Shown here one piece after another: positions 15,920-24,288 of a DNA stretch of 38,571 nt. Position 1 is the first letter of the stretch. The number at the start of each line of letters is the position of its first letter. The stretch covers positions 1 to 38,571 of the forward strand of contig JALGZR010000073.1 of NCBI GenBank assembly GCA_025774805.1, in the 5' to 3' direction. A program made the translations under genes and the position numbers. The notes beneath the pieces are model-generated. The model had not been told where the DNA came from. It was given only the letters and a program-made list of their open reading frames with translations, and did no database searches. This DNA is from a bacterium (GTDB lineage: Bacteria > ARS69).

Positions 15920-17042
15920 GCCCGCCCTCGCGCGCCTCTTCCTCGCCGCCTTTCTCACCGACGCCTCCCTCTATCTGGCCTTTGCCGCTCTCCCGTTCCG
16001 GGCGATGGACCTCGGCGCGGGATCGATCAGTCTCGGCATCCTACCGACTCTTTACGCGATCGCCTACATGTCGACGGCGCAGCTCGGCGGGCGCCTGTCC
16101 GATCGCGCCCCCCGCCTCGTCCTGGCCCGGCTCGGCGTTGCGCTCTTCTTCCTCGGCTGTCTTGCCCTCTCCCGGGCCCCCGCTCTCGGCGCGATTCTGG
16201 TGACCCTTCCGGCGCTCGGTCTCGGCCTCGGCTTCTTCTGGTCTCCGGTTCAGGCCGCCGTCTCGGATCGGGTCGCGCCCGGACGCCTGTCGCGGGCGGT
16301 GATGGGCTTCAACGTCGCCTGGAGCCTCGGCAAGGGGAGCGGCCTCGTGGTCGGGGGGATCCTGACCGAGCGGCTCGCGCCCTCCACCGCGCTGCTCGTG
16401 GCCGGGTTTCCCGCGCTCCTGACGCTGGCACTGCTCCCCGCCGACGTCCCCCGCGCGGCCGCGAGTCCGCCGGGCCCCACGCCCACGGCGGCCCGGACGG
16501 GGCGTTCCGCCGACGTGTTCCTGCGTCTGGCCTGGATGACGAACGCGATCGCGTTCGGATTGGGAAGCACGATGAACGTGCACGCGCCGAAGCTCCTCGT
16601 CGCCCGGGGGGCGGGGCCGATCGAGTTCGGAGTGATCCTCGGCACGGTCTTCGCGGCCCAGACGCTGACGTTCGCCGCCCTTGCGGAACACCGGCCCGGA
16701 CGATCCGCGCTCCTGGGCGCGTACGCCGCCGGGCTCGCCGCGCTCGTCGGGTTTCTCTTCGCTCCCGGTCTCGCGTCGCGGGTGATCGCGGCGCTCCCGC
16801 TCGGGATCTGCCTCGGGATCGCGTATCAGACCTCGATCTACGCGAGCCTGGACCGCTCGCACGGGCGCGGCCGGGCGGCGGGACTGCACGAGACCCTCCT
16901 CGGAGCGGGAAGCTCGTCGCTTCCGCTGCTCGGGGGGGCCGCCGCCGCCCTGACCGGCGCGCTGACCGCCCCGTTCCTCCTGGGAGTCGGGGTGCTCCTG
17001 GTCGGGATCGCCGTCACCCGCGCGGTGAGTCCGGCGCATTGA
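15918..17042 (+). CDS. MFS-type transporter
   Basis: 374 residues, almost entirely hydrophobic, with about 11-12 transmembrane helices. MPALARLFLAAFLTDASLYL opens TM1. The loop after TM2 (GGRLSDRAPRLVLARLGV) has the G.L.DR.GRR-like motif A of the major facilitator superfamily, and GFNVAWSLGKGSGLVVGG resembles motif C. The ATG at 15918 has AGGA 7 nt upstream and shares bases 15918-15919 with the divergent protease start. The 3' end overlaps the opposing symporter gene by 29 bp. Direction of transport and substrate cannot be read from sequence. Confidence 0.87.
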   Translation: MPALARLFLAAFLTDASLYLAFAALPFRAMDLGAGSISLGILPTLYAIAYMSTAQLGGRLSDRAPRLVLARLGVALFFLGCLALSRAPALGAILVTLPALGLGLGFFWSPVQAAVSDRVAPGRLSRAVMGFNVAWSLGKGSGLVVGGILTERLAPSTALLVAGFPALLTLALLPADVPRAAASPPGPTPTAARTGRSADVFLRLAWMTNAIAFGLGSTMNVHAPKLLVARGAGPIEFGVILGTVFAAQTLTFAALAEHRPGRSALLGAYAAGLAALVGFLFAPGLASRVIAALPLGICLGIAYQTSIYASLDRSHGRGRAAGLHETLLGAGSSSLPLLGGAAAALTGALTAPFLLGVGVLLVGIAVTRAVSPAH

Positions 17043-18450
17043 AGATGAGGTCTCTCCCTCGCGGATCGGGCCGGGTCAGCAGGCTTCCCACGACCAATGC
17101 GAGGACCGAGCCGAGGAGGGCGGGGTAGACGGTCTCGAGCCCGGGGACGATGCGTCCGCCCCAGGTCTCCCACCCGATCGTCACGAGGATCCCGGTCGCG
17201 ATGGACGCGATCGCTCCCCCCGCCGTCGCCCGCGGCCAGACGAACGCCGCGAGCAGAGAAGGAGTGATCCCCGCGCCGTACATCGTGTACGCGTACAGGG
17301 CGACCGCGAGAAACCGGTCGGAGAGTCGGGAGAGAACGTAGGCGGCGAGGCCGAGGAGGAGGACGACCCCGCGCGACACGCGGACGAGCTCCCCTTCCGA
17401 CGCGGCCGGGCGCAGAAAGCGCTGGAAGACGTCCCGCACGAGACAAGTCGCGGGCACGAGCAGATAGGAGTCCGCGGTGGAGACGATGATCGCGACGATC
17501 GTGGCCAGGAGGAGTCCACCCAGGATCGCGGGAAGATGGTCACGTGCGACCAGAACGAGCACGTGCCCGGGGTGCTCGAGGGGGCCGGTGAGCCCCGAGC
17601 CGATCCAGGCGCACGCGATGATCCCCACCTCCATCCCCAGAACTCCGATCACGAGCCACCGGATCGATCGTGCGGCGTCGATGGGTCGACGCGCCGAGAA
17701 GAAACGCTGATACATGTTCGCGTCGCCCAGGACGAGAAGAAACGCGGGCAGGGTGAGCGCGATCGCCTCCTTCGGGCCGATGCCCGCGAAGAGGCGCAGC
17801 TTCTCCGGCGGAAGGGAGGCGGCGAGCCCTTCCGCGCCGCCGATCCGGTGCCAGAGGAGCGGAAGGGTGATCGCGAATCCTCCCAGCATGAGCAGGCCGT
17901 TGACCACGTCGGTGTATGCAACCGAGATCAGCCCGGCCAGGGCGGTGTAGGCGATGACGAAGGCGGCGGCCACGAGAACGGCGATCTCCGGATCGAGCTG
18001 CGGCGCGAGCGCGTGAAGCACGGCGCCGCCCGCGCGGTACTGGTAGGAGACGATGGTGACGTAGGCGAGCGTCAGAACCGTGGTGCCCAGGACCCGAGCG
18101 GCCGGAGCATAGCGCGCCTCGAGGATGTCCTGGACCGTATATCCCTCGAACCGCCGGACCCGGGGGGCCAGGGGCGCGAGAACGAGAATGCCGAGCACTC
18201 CTCCCAGCGGCAGAAACCAGGCGGCGATCCCCACCTCCACCGTCTTCTCGGAGTTCCCGAATATGCTCCCGGTTCCGATCCAGGTGGCGAGGAGCGTGCC
18301 GAAGAGGACGAAGGTGGAGAGCTGCCGACCGGCGAGCGAGAAGTCGACCTGCGTCCGGACGCGGCGGGCTTTCCGGACGCCGACCCCGAGAAGGGCGAGG
18401 AGATAGACGAGAACGAGGACGGCGTGGATGGTTGCGCGTGAGTCCGGCAT
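17014..18450 (-). CDS. Sodium:solute symporter family (SSS) transporter
   Basis: 478 residues with about 13 membrane helices. The family signature regions are present: DFSLAGRQLSTFVLFGTLLATWIGTGSIFGNSE at the TM1-TM2 boundary, GGAVLHALAPQL, TALAGLISVAYTDVVNGLLMLGG, GDANMYQRFFSARRPIDAARS and ATIVAIIVSTADSYLLVPATCLVRDVFQRFL (the Na+-site helix). The ATG at 18450 is preceded by GGAGG. This is a Na+-coupled importer of the inner membrane; the solute could be an amino acid, sugar or organic acid. The gene converges on and overlaps the MFS gene. Confidence 0.92.
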   Translation of the reverse strand: MPDSRATIHAVLVLVYLLALLGVGVRKARRVRTQVDFSLAGRQLSTFVLFGTLLATWIGTGSIFGNSEKTVEVGIAAWFLPLGGVLGILVLAPLAPRVRRFEGYTVQDILEARYAPAARVLGTTVLTLAYVTIVSYQYRAGGAVLHALAPQLDPEIAVLVAAAFVIAYTALAGLISVAYTDVVNGLLMLGGFAITLPLLWHRIGGAEGLAASLPPEKLRLFAGIGPKEAIALTLPAFLLVLGDANMYQRFFSARRPIDAARSIRWLVIGVLGMEVGIIACAWIGSGLTGPLEHPGHVLVLVARDHLPAILGGLLLATIVAIIVSTADSYLLVPATCLVRDVFQRFLRPAASEGELVRVSRGVVLLLGLAAYVLSRLSDRFLAVALYAYTMYGAGITPSLLAAFVWPRATAGGAIASIATGILVTIGWETWGGRIVPGLETVYPALLGSVLALVVGSLLTRPDPRGRDLIFNAPDSPRG

Positions 18451-18517
18451 GCACCCTCCGAGGAGGCGTGAGGATAGCCCGAGGGGGAGCGGAGCGCCTC
18501 CGCAAAGGGGCCCGGTC

Positions 18518-18526
18518 TGGTAGGAT
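18518..18526 (+). promoter_or_regulatory. Extended -10 promoter candidate for the exonuclease/UDG operon
   Basis: TGGTAGGAT fits the TGN plus -10 pattern (TAGGAT against TATAAT). No good -35 lies 17 bp upstream, as is usual for extended -10 promoters. Predicted start of transcription is near 18533, about 20 nt before the GTG at 18554. Confidence 0.4.
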
Positions 18527-18553
18527 GTCGCCCCGTCCCCTCCGGAGGAGCCC

Positions 18554-19420
18554 GTGGCCGAGAGCCTGCTCGATCATCCCTACGTCGTGCTCGACTTCGA
18601 GACGACCGGGCTCTCGGCATCTCGGGGGAGCGAGGTCATCGAGACGGGGGCGGTCCGCCTCGTGGGGGGCGAGGTGTCCGACCGCTTCCACGCGCTGTCC
18701 CGACCGCGGCTCCCCATTCCCGAGGACGCGCTGCGAATCCACGGGATCACGAACGAGATGGTGGCGGGAGAGCCGCCCTTCTCGGAAGTGCTCCCCGCCT
18801 TTCTCGCCTTCCTCGGCGAGGCCGTCCTCGTCGCGCACAACGCGCCCTTCGATCGCTCCTTTCTCGACGCGGCCCTCCGGCACGCCGGGAGACCGGCGCT
18901 GCCGAACCCGGTTCTCGACACGGTGCGGCTCTCCCGCTCGCTCTTCCCCGAGATGGGCCGCCACGATCTCGAGACCCTCTGCCGGGAGCATCGCATCGAG
19001 CGGGGGAGACGGCACCGGGCTCTGGACGACGTCGTCGCCACGGCGACGCTCTTGCGGATTCTCCTGGAGCGCGCCGGGGAGTCGGGCGTGCGAACCCTGT
19101 CCGGGCTTCTCGAGATCGGAGGCACCCCGGAGCGGCCGCCCACCCGGGAGCCGGCCGAGCCGAACATCCGATTGGATGCGGCCGGACAGGCGCGGCTCGA
19201 AGAGGCTTCGATTACGGGGGATCGGATCGTGATCTCCTACCTCTCGGCCGGGGGGAACCGCACGCGGCGAGCGGTCGTCCCCTATCAGTTCGACGCGGCC
19301 GGACGGAGCCCCCGTCTGGTCGCCTACGATCTGGAAAAGGAGGCCACGCGGACCTTTCGGCTCGATCGGATCCTGACCGTCGAGGAAGACGGTCCCGAGG
19401 GAGGAGAGGACGAGGCATGA
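18554..19420 (+). CDS. DnaQ-type 3'-5' exonuclease fused to a C-terminal WYL domain
   Basis: 288 residues with a GTG start and GGAGGAG directly upstream. Residues 8-172 are a DEDDh exonuclease: Exo I VLDFETTGL (Asp14, Glu16), Exo II HNAPFDRSFLD (Asp100) and Exo III HRALDD (His154, Asp159). All metal ligands are intact. Residues 213-277 follow the WYL-domain pattern: IVISYLSAGGNRTRRAVVPY, then PRLVAYDLEKEATRTFRLDRI. WYL domains bind ligands such as single-stranded DNA or nucleotides and usually regulate or target their partner. The stop overlaps the uracil-DNA glycosylase ATG (ATGA at 19417-19420), so both belong to one DNA-repair operon. The exonuclease call is firm; the WYL call rests on motif reading. 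Confidence 0.88.
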   Translation: MAESLLDHPYVVLDFETTGLSASRGSEVIETGAVRLVGGEVSDRFHALSRPRLPIPEDALRIHGITNEMVAGEPPFSEVLPAFLAFLGEAVLVAHNAPFDRSFLDAALRHAGRPALPNPVLDTVRLSRSLFPEMGRHDLETLCREHRIERGRRHRALDDVVATATLLRILLERAGESGVRTLSGLLEIGGTPERPPTREPAEPNIRLDAAGQARLEEASITGDRIVISYLSAGGNRTRRAVVPYQFDAAGRSPRLVAYDLEKEATRTFRLDRILTVEEDGPEGGEDEA

Positions 19421-19982
19421 GCCTCCCCACGATTCGGAAGCGTCTCGGGGATTGCACGCGATGTCCGCTGCACGCGAGCCGGACGAATCTCGTGTTCGGA
19501 TCGGGCAACCCCCGCGCCGACATCTTCCTGGTCGGCGAGGCGCCCGGGGCCCGGGAAGACGCGCAGGGAGAGCCGTTCGTGGGCGCCGCCGGGAAGCTCC
19601 TCGACCGGATGCTGGCCGGTATCGGTCTCGCCCGGTCCGACATTACATCACGAACGTGTTGAAGTGCCGTCCGCCGTCGAACCGGAACCCGAAGCCTCCG
19701 GAGATCGACACGTGCGTGCCGTTTCTCTTCGACCAGATCCGCTCGATCCGTCCCCGGATGGTGGGTACCCTCGGCAACTTCTCCACCCGGGTTCTTCTGA
19801 ACACGCGAGAGGGGATCACGAAGCTCCGGGGAAGAGTCCACGAGGCGGGGGGCCTCCGGATCGTGCCCATGTATCACCCGGCCGCCGCCCTCCACAACGG
19901 GGCCCTTCGGGGGGAGATCGTGAAGGACTTCGACCTCCTGGGGGCTTTGGCCGCGGGCGCGGGGGAACGGGGGCACCCATAG
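19417..19982 (+). pseudogene. Family-4 uracil-DNA glycosylase, interrupted by a -1 frameshift
   Basis: The first frame (from 19417) gives CTRCPL (Cys13, Cys16, cluster ligands) and GEAPGAREDAQGEPFVGAAG, motif A of family-4 UDG, then breaks at SDI. The +2 frame continues from about 19644 as YITNVLKCRPPSNRNP...DTC (the other two cluster Cys), NTREGITKLRG and MYHPAAAL (motif B), to a TAG at 19980-19982. Adding one T at 19643-19644 (SDI-YITN) restores a continuous 188-residue protein with all family motifs. No other damage is seen. So this is either a recent one-base lesion or a sequencing error in a T run. An intact product would excise uracil from DNA with a 4Fe-4S cluster. It is translationally coupled to the exonuclease-WYL gene. 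Confidence 0.85.
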
Positions 19983-20070
19983 AGCGGGGTAACACGAGGG
20001 CACGGTCAGGAAAGCGGGCGGGGAGCGATCGAGTCGGTCGGGGAATGCTGCGGAAAACGGGCACCGCGTG

Positions 20071-20079
20071 TGATAGAAT
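20071..20079 (+). promoter_or_regulatory. Extended -10 promoter candidate for the FG-GAP protein gene
   Basis: TGATAGAAT reads as TGN followed by TAGAAT (5/6 match to the -10 consensus). The -35 region is weak. It lies in the 190-bp gap after the UDG gene, about 95 bp before the TTG at 20173. Confidence 0.45.
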
Positions 20080-20172
20080 CGAGGCCGAGTCGATACGACA
20101 CGCCCCGATTGCATTGCGCTGCAGCCTTCGACTCCGGTCCCGTTCCGCGGAGTCGGCGATGGGAGAGTTCGC

Positions 20173-22797
20173 TTGGCCTTTGCTTCGCCCTCTCGGGACG
20201 GATCACCAGGCTCCGCACCCCATTCTCTGTGCGCCACCCTCTTCGCGGTAGGGAGCCTGGCCGCCGCGGCTCCGTCGGTGTGGGCCGGTTTCACCGAGTC
20301 GAGTGCCGCGTACGGCATCGCGAACGGCGACAGCATGAGCTACGCGGCCGGCTTCGTCGACTACGACGGCGACGCCGACCCCGACCTCTTCGTGAACGAT
20401 CACTGGCAGAGTCCCCAGCACCTCTACCGGAACGAGGGGGGAGTCTCCTTCCTGGATCAGTCGGCGCTCTACCTTGGGGGAGGGAACGACCGCCACGACC
20501 AGCTCTGGGGCGACTTCGACAACGACGGGGATCCCGAGCAGTACCTCTGTCACGGCCGGGAGCAGAACAACGAGCTCTTCTGGAACGGAGGAAACGGGAC
20601 CTGGATCGAGGGAGCCGTCGCGGCCGGAGTCGACGACTTCGACGGGCGGGGACGGGAGCTCACGTTCGCGGACTTCGACCTCGACGGATACCTGGACATC
20701 TTCCTGGTCAACGCCCTGCGATTGGGATTCCCCCGCCCGAACGTCCTGTTCCGCAATCAGGGGGACGGCACGTTTCTGCGGATGACGAACAGTGACCCGC
20801 TGTACGAGACCCGGCTCCACGTCTCGGGAGTGGATTACGATCTCGACGGGTTCCCCGACCTGGTGACCACGAATCCGCAGTACCAGCCGGGAGAGCTCTA
20901 CCATAACGACGGCGATCTCACGTTCACGAACGTCACGTCGACCGCGTTCCCGGGCATCACCGATCCCCTCCTGCACGCGCAGGGGCTCGCGTGGGGCGAC
21001 TACGACGATGACGGCGATCTCGACCTCTTCACGTCCTCCGGGAACCGGGGGCTCTGGGATCACTCCGTCCTCGAGGGAGACTCGCTTCGCTACTACGTCG
21101 AGGTGAACTCGACCGAGACCGAGATCCTCACCATCTGGACCACCGCCGACAGCGTCACGCTGAGCTGCACGACCGGGGATTGGCAGCCGGTCATGTGCTG
21201 GTACGGAGCCGCCGGGGACTCCACGTCGACGTTTCCGATCACCCTCCGCCTCGACGAGATCCTGTGGCCTCCGCCCGATCCCGCGGCGGGGGTCTCGGGG
21301 CTGCTCCTCTGGTCCGTTCCGGGGGCCGGTGACTACGCGGTCAAGCTCAAGATCCTGGGGGGTGTCAACAAAGTGCTGAAGGTCGGGGGGGGACTCCGTC
21401 CGATCGGAGCGGGAGTGGACTCCTCGATGGCGGAGGGCCTCGATCCACCGCCGTTCTACATCTACGAGGACTGGTCGAATCGGCTCTACCGGAACGAGGG
21501 AGACGGCACGTTCGCCGAGGTGACCGCGACGGCGTTCGCGACGAACGACTCGACGTTCAACAGCATGGGAGCCACCTGGGGCGACTACGACAACGACGGG
21601 TCACTCGATCTCTACGTCTCGAACGGGGGGACCATCTTCAGCGGAAACGAGCCCAACGTGCTCTACCGGAACAACGGCGACGGCACGTTCACCGACGTGG
21701 CCGCCGTGGAGGGGGTGCTGGGCACGACGCGGGGCATGACGGACGGCGCGGCCTGGGGCGACGTGAACGGCGACGGTTTCCTCGATCTCTACGTGGATCA
21801 CGGCGCGGAGCACCCCCCTTTCGGGGTGGGTCCCCGCGAGCTCTTCCTGAACGCCCCGAACGCGAACCACTGGCTCAAGCTCGACCTCCGCGGTCTCGGC
21901 ACCGACAACGGGAGCGGAATCGGAGCGAGGATCCGCGTCGTCACGAGCTCCGGGACACGGTGGCGCACGGTGCTGGGCGAGAGCGACAACTGCTTCTCGA
22001 ACAGCTCGACCGTTCATTTCGGCCTGGGATCGGACACGGTCTGCGAGAGCGTTCGGGTGATCTGGCCGTCGGGTGCGACCGACACGCATTACTCGGTCGG
22101 CGTCGACCAGCACTACGTCGCCGTCAAAGGCGAGGTCCTCCGCTCGAGACAGGACCCGGACCTCGTCGTCGACCGCGGACCGATCGACGTCGGGCTGGAA
22201 GTCGGGACCACCACCCACGAGCCCGTGCCGCTCGACAACCCGGGCGGGCTGGCCTGCTATTACGCCGTGCATCTGGAGGACTGCTCCGGGCAGCCGGTGT
22301 CCTGGATGACGATGAGCGCCGACTCCGGAGGTGTCTGGCCGGGAGGGGACGGGGGCAACAGCCTCGAGCTGGAGATCAGCTCCTGGGGGCTCGAGGTGGG
22401 TCAGTACTGCGGGCGGGTGGTCTTCGAGTCGAACGGCTCCCAGGGCCCCGACACGCTCGACGTCGCCCTCGAGGTGTCGAACAACGGGCTCGGCGTCGAC
22501 GGGGTCGCCGGCCTCCCCGCCCGCTTCGACCTCGGGCCGCCGCGACCCAATCCGACCGCGCGGGGCGTCGCGGTCTCTCTCGCGCTGGCGACGGGGGGAG
22601 AGACGCGCGTCACCGTCCACGACATCCAGGGCCGATCGGTCGCGACGCTTCTCGATCGCTGGCTGGACGCCGGCCGCCACGAGGTCGCCTGGGACGGCCG
22701 GGATCCGACGGGCCGGCGGGCCACTTCCGGCGTCTACCTGATCCGCGCCGCCCAGGCCGGGAGCCGCGCCACGCGCAAGGTGCTGATCCTGAATTGA
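20173..22797 (+). CDS. Secreted FG-GAP/VCBS-repeat protein with ASPIC/UnbV domain and C-terminal sorting-like domain
   Basis: 874 residues with a TTG start at 20173, GGGAG upstream, and a late signal-peptide core (ATLFAVGSLAAAAPSVWA). At least seven Ca2+-binding D.D.DG..D repeats are visible, for example VDYDGDADPDLF, GDFDNDGDPEQY, ADFDLDGYLDIF, VDYDLDGFPDLV, GDYDDDGDLDLF, GDYDNDGSLDLY and GDVNGDGFLDLY, which predict a beta-propeller. The ASPIC/UnbV module follows (NHWLKLDLRGLGTDNGSGIG, then VHFGLGSDTVCESVRVIWPSG). The last 90 residues (RPNPTARGVAVSL...VHDIQGRSVATL...WDGRDPTGRRATSGVYLIR) are the FlgD-Ig/type-A-sorting-like module. This is the CRTAC1-type architecture of cell-surface or secreted proteins; the ligand is unknown. 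An inserted segment at about residues 300-420 interrupts the propeller. Confidence 0.88.
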   Translation: MAFASPSRDGSPGSAPHSLCATLFAVGSLAAAAPSVWAGFTESSAAYGIANGDSMSYAAGFVDYDGDADPDLFVNDHWQSPQHLYRNEGGVSFLDQSALYLGGGNDRHDQLWGDFDNDGDPEQYLCHGREQNNELFWNGGNGTWIEGAVAAGVDDFDGRGRELTFADFDLDGYLDIFLVNALRLGFPRPNVLFRNQGDGTFLRMTNSDPLYETRLHVSGVDYDLDGFPDLVTTNPQYQPGELYHNDGDLTFTNVTSTAFPGITDPLLHAQGLAWGDYDDDGDLDLFTSSGNRGLWDHSVLEGDSLRYYVEVNSTETEILTIWTTADSVTLSCTTGDWQPVMCWYGAAGDSTSTFPITLRLDEILWPPPDPAAGVSGLLLWSVPGAGDYAVKLKILGGVNKVLKVGGGLRPIGAGVDSSMAEGLDPPPFYIYEDWSNRLYRNEGDGTFAEVTATAFATNDSTFNSMGATWGDYDNDGSLDLYVSNGGTIFSGNEPNVLYRNNGDGTFTDVAAVEGVLGTTRGMTDGAAWGDVNGDGFLDLYVDHGAEHPPFGVGPRELFLNAPNANHWLKLDLRGLGTDNGSGIGARIRVVTSSGTRWRTVLGESDNCFSNSSTVHFGLGSDTVCESVRVIWPSGATDTHYSVGVDQHYVAVKGEVLRSRQDPDLVVDRGPIDVGLEVGTTTHEPVPLDNPGGLACYYAVHLEDCSGQPVSWMTMSADSGGVWPGGDGGNSLELEISSWGLEVGQYCGRVVFESNGSQGPDTLDVALEVSNNGLGVDGVAGLPARFDLGPPRPNPTARGVAVSLALATGGETRVTVHDIQGRSVATLLDRWLDAGRHEVAWDGRDPTGRRATSGVYLIRAAQAGSRATRKVLILN

Positions 22798-22840
22798 CCC
22801 CCGGTTGACCGCCGGAACCCCGCCGCTCGGGGGCATTTTT
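22798..22840 (+). terminator. Possible intrinsic terminator after the FG-GAP gene
   Basis: CCCCCG (22798-22803), immediately after the stop, can pair with CGGGGG (22828-22833). This is followed by CATTTTT, ending at 22840. The loop is long (24 nt) and GC-rich, but the five-T run is rare in this genome and well placed. Confidence 0.45.
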
Positions 22841-22843
22841 CCC

Positions 22844-22872
22844 TTATCCGAATCGGGGTCCCCGCATAGAAT
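22844..22872 (+). promoter_or_regulatory. Promoter candidate for the ferredoxin/ProDH gene
   Basis: TTATCC (22844-22849) is a weak -35. After 17 bp comes TAGAAT (22867-22872), the same -10 hexamer as at 20074. The leader to the ATG at 22960 would be about 80 nt. Confidence 0.4.
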
Positions 22873-22959
22873 GCCGGGGCGATTTCAGACTGACGTCGCG
22901 TCCCTCCGGGGACTCCCGTCCGAGTGTCGATTCACCATCTGTCGGGGAGGATCGAACCC

Positions 22960-24195
22960 ATGGCCTACGTCGTCGCGGAACCCTGCATCCGGTGCAGATA
23001 CACGGACTGTGTCACGGTCTGCCCCGTGGAGGCCTTCAAAGCGGGGAAGAACTTCCTCGTGATCGACCCGGACATCTGCGTCGATTGCGAGCTCTGCGTG
23101 CCCGAGTGCCCGACGGAGGCGATCTTTTCGGAGGAGACCCTTCCTGAGAAGTGGGCGCACTACAAGGAGATCAACGAGCGCTACTCCCAGGAGTGGCCGG
23201 TGATCTCCGAGCAGCAGGATCCGCTTCCCGACGCGGATTCGATCCGGCCCCGGCCGAGGACTAGGTCGGCGCCGAACCGCGAAGGGGCCGCCTTGAATCT
23301 CCTCGATCGGACGGTCGCGGCGGTCGTCCCCCGTCTGCCCCGCCGCCTGGTGGGCGCCGTGGCCCGTCGCTACATCTCGGGCGAGACGCTGGAGTCGGCC
23401 CTGACGACCACCGCCGCGCTGAACGAGCGCGGCTTCACCACGACCCTGGACGTCCTCGGCGAGAACATCACCCGCATCGAGCAGACCGAGCCGACCGTGG
23501 CAACGTACCGGGAGGTCGTCGCGCGACTCGCCGAAGGGGAGCTCGACGGAAACATCTCGGTCAAGCCGACCCACCTGGGTCTCCATCTCGACCCCGATCG
23601 CTGCTACAAGAACTTCCGCGTCCTCCTCGACGAGACGGAGAGGCGGAGCATGTTCCTCCGGATCGACATGGAGGACTCCTCGACCACGACGGCGACCTTG
23701 GATCTCTATCGTCGGCTTCGGAGCGAAGGTCACGACGGGATCGGGGTGGTGCTGCAGTCCTACCTGCACCGCAGCGAGGAGGACGCCCGGACCCTCACGG
23801 AGCTCGGCGCACGCGTCCGGGTCTGCAAGGGCATCTACCGGGAGCCGCCGGAGATCGCGTTTCAGGATCCCGAGGAGATTCGCCGCAGCTTCTTGAGCAT
23901 CGTCGATATCCTCCTGAGTCACGGGTGCCACGTCGGAATCGCCACTCACGACGCGTCTCTCATCCAGGGTTCCTACCGGCTGCTGGATCGGGCGGGCGGG
24001 CTCGACGGCCTCTACGAGTTCCAGATGCTTCTGGGAGTCACCGAGTCGCTGCGGGACTCCGTGCTCGCGGCGGGGCACCCTCTCCGCGTGTACGTGCCGT
24101 TCGGACGGGATTGGTATGCCTACTCGATCCGACGGCTGCGCGAGAATCCCCAGATCGCGGGCCACGTGTTCCGTGCGATGTTCGGGATCGGGTGA
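22960..24195 (+). CDS. 7Fe ferredoxin (FdxA-like) joined in frame to proline dehydrogenase
   Basis: As sequenced this is one 411-residue frame from the ATG at 22960 (GGGGAGG 9 nt upstream). Residues 1-100 are an FdxA-type 3Fe-4S/4Fe-4S ferredoxin: [20 protein letters not shown] and [20 protein letters not shown] (Cys9, 12, 17, 21, 40, 43, 46, 50). Residues 112-411 are a monofunctional PRODH barrel: [60 protein letters not shown] and YSIRRLREN. It would oxidise proline to pyrroline-5-carboxylate on FAD, with a ferredoxin at hand as electron carrier. However, one added T near 23239 would end the ferredoxin at a TAG (23262-23264) with the tail [11 protein letters not shown], and a TTG at 23293 would then start a normal PRODH ([15 protein letters not shown]). 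So the fusion may be an artefact, while both genes are certain. No P5C dehydrogenase is nearby. Confidence 0.85.
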   Translation: MAYVVAEPCIRCRYTDCVTVCPVEAFKAGKNFLVIDPDICVDCELCVPECPTEAIFSEETLPEKWAHYKEINERYSQEWPVISEQQDPLPDADSIRPRPRTRSAPNREGAALNLLDRTVAAVVPRLPRRLVGAVARRYISGETLESALTTTAALNERGFTTTLDVLGENITRIEQTEPTVATYREVVARLAEGELDGNISVKPTHLGLHLDPDRCYKNFRVLLDETERRSMFLRIDMEDSSTTTATLDLYRRLRSEGHDGIGVVLQSYLHRSEEDARTLTELGARVRVCKGIYREPPEIAFQDPEEIRRSFLSIVDILLSHGCHVGIATHDASLIQGSYRLLDRAGGLDGLYEFQMLLGVTESLRDSVLAAGHPLRVYVPFGRDWYAYSIRRLRENPQIAGHVFRAMFGIG

Positions 24196-24288
24196 GTCGG
24201 GGGTGCGCTTGCTCCTCCGCGGGACGGGCCGTATTCTTTCCGGAACCGATTTCCCCGTCGAGAACCCCAGGGACCGAGGACGAACCGT

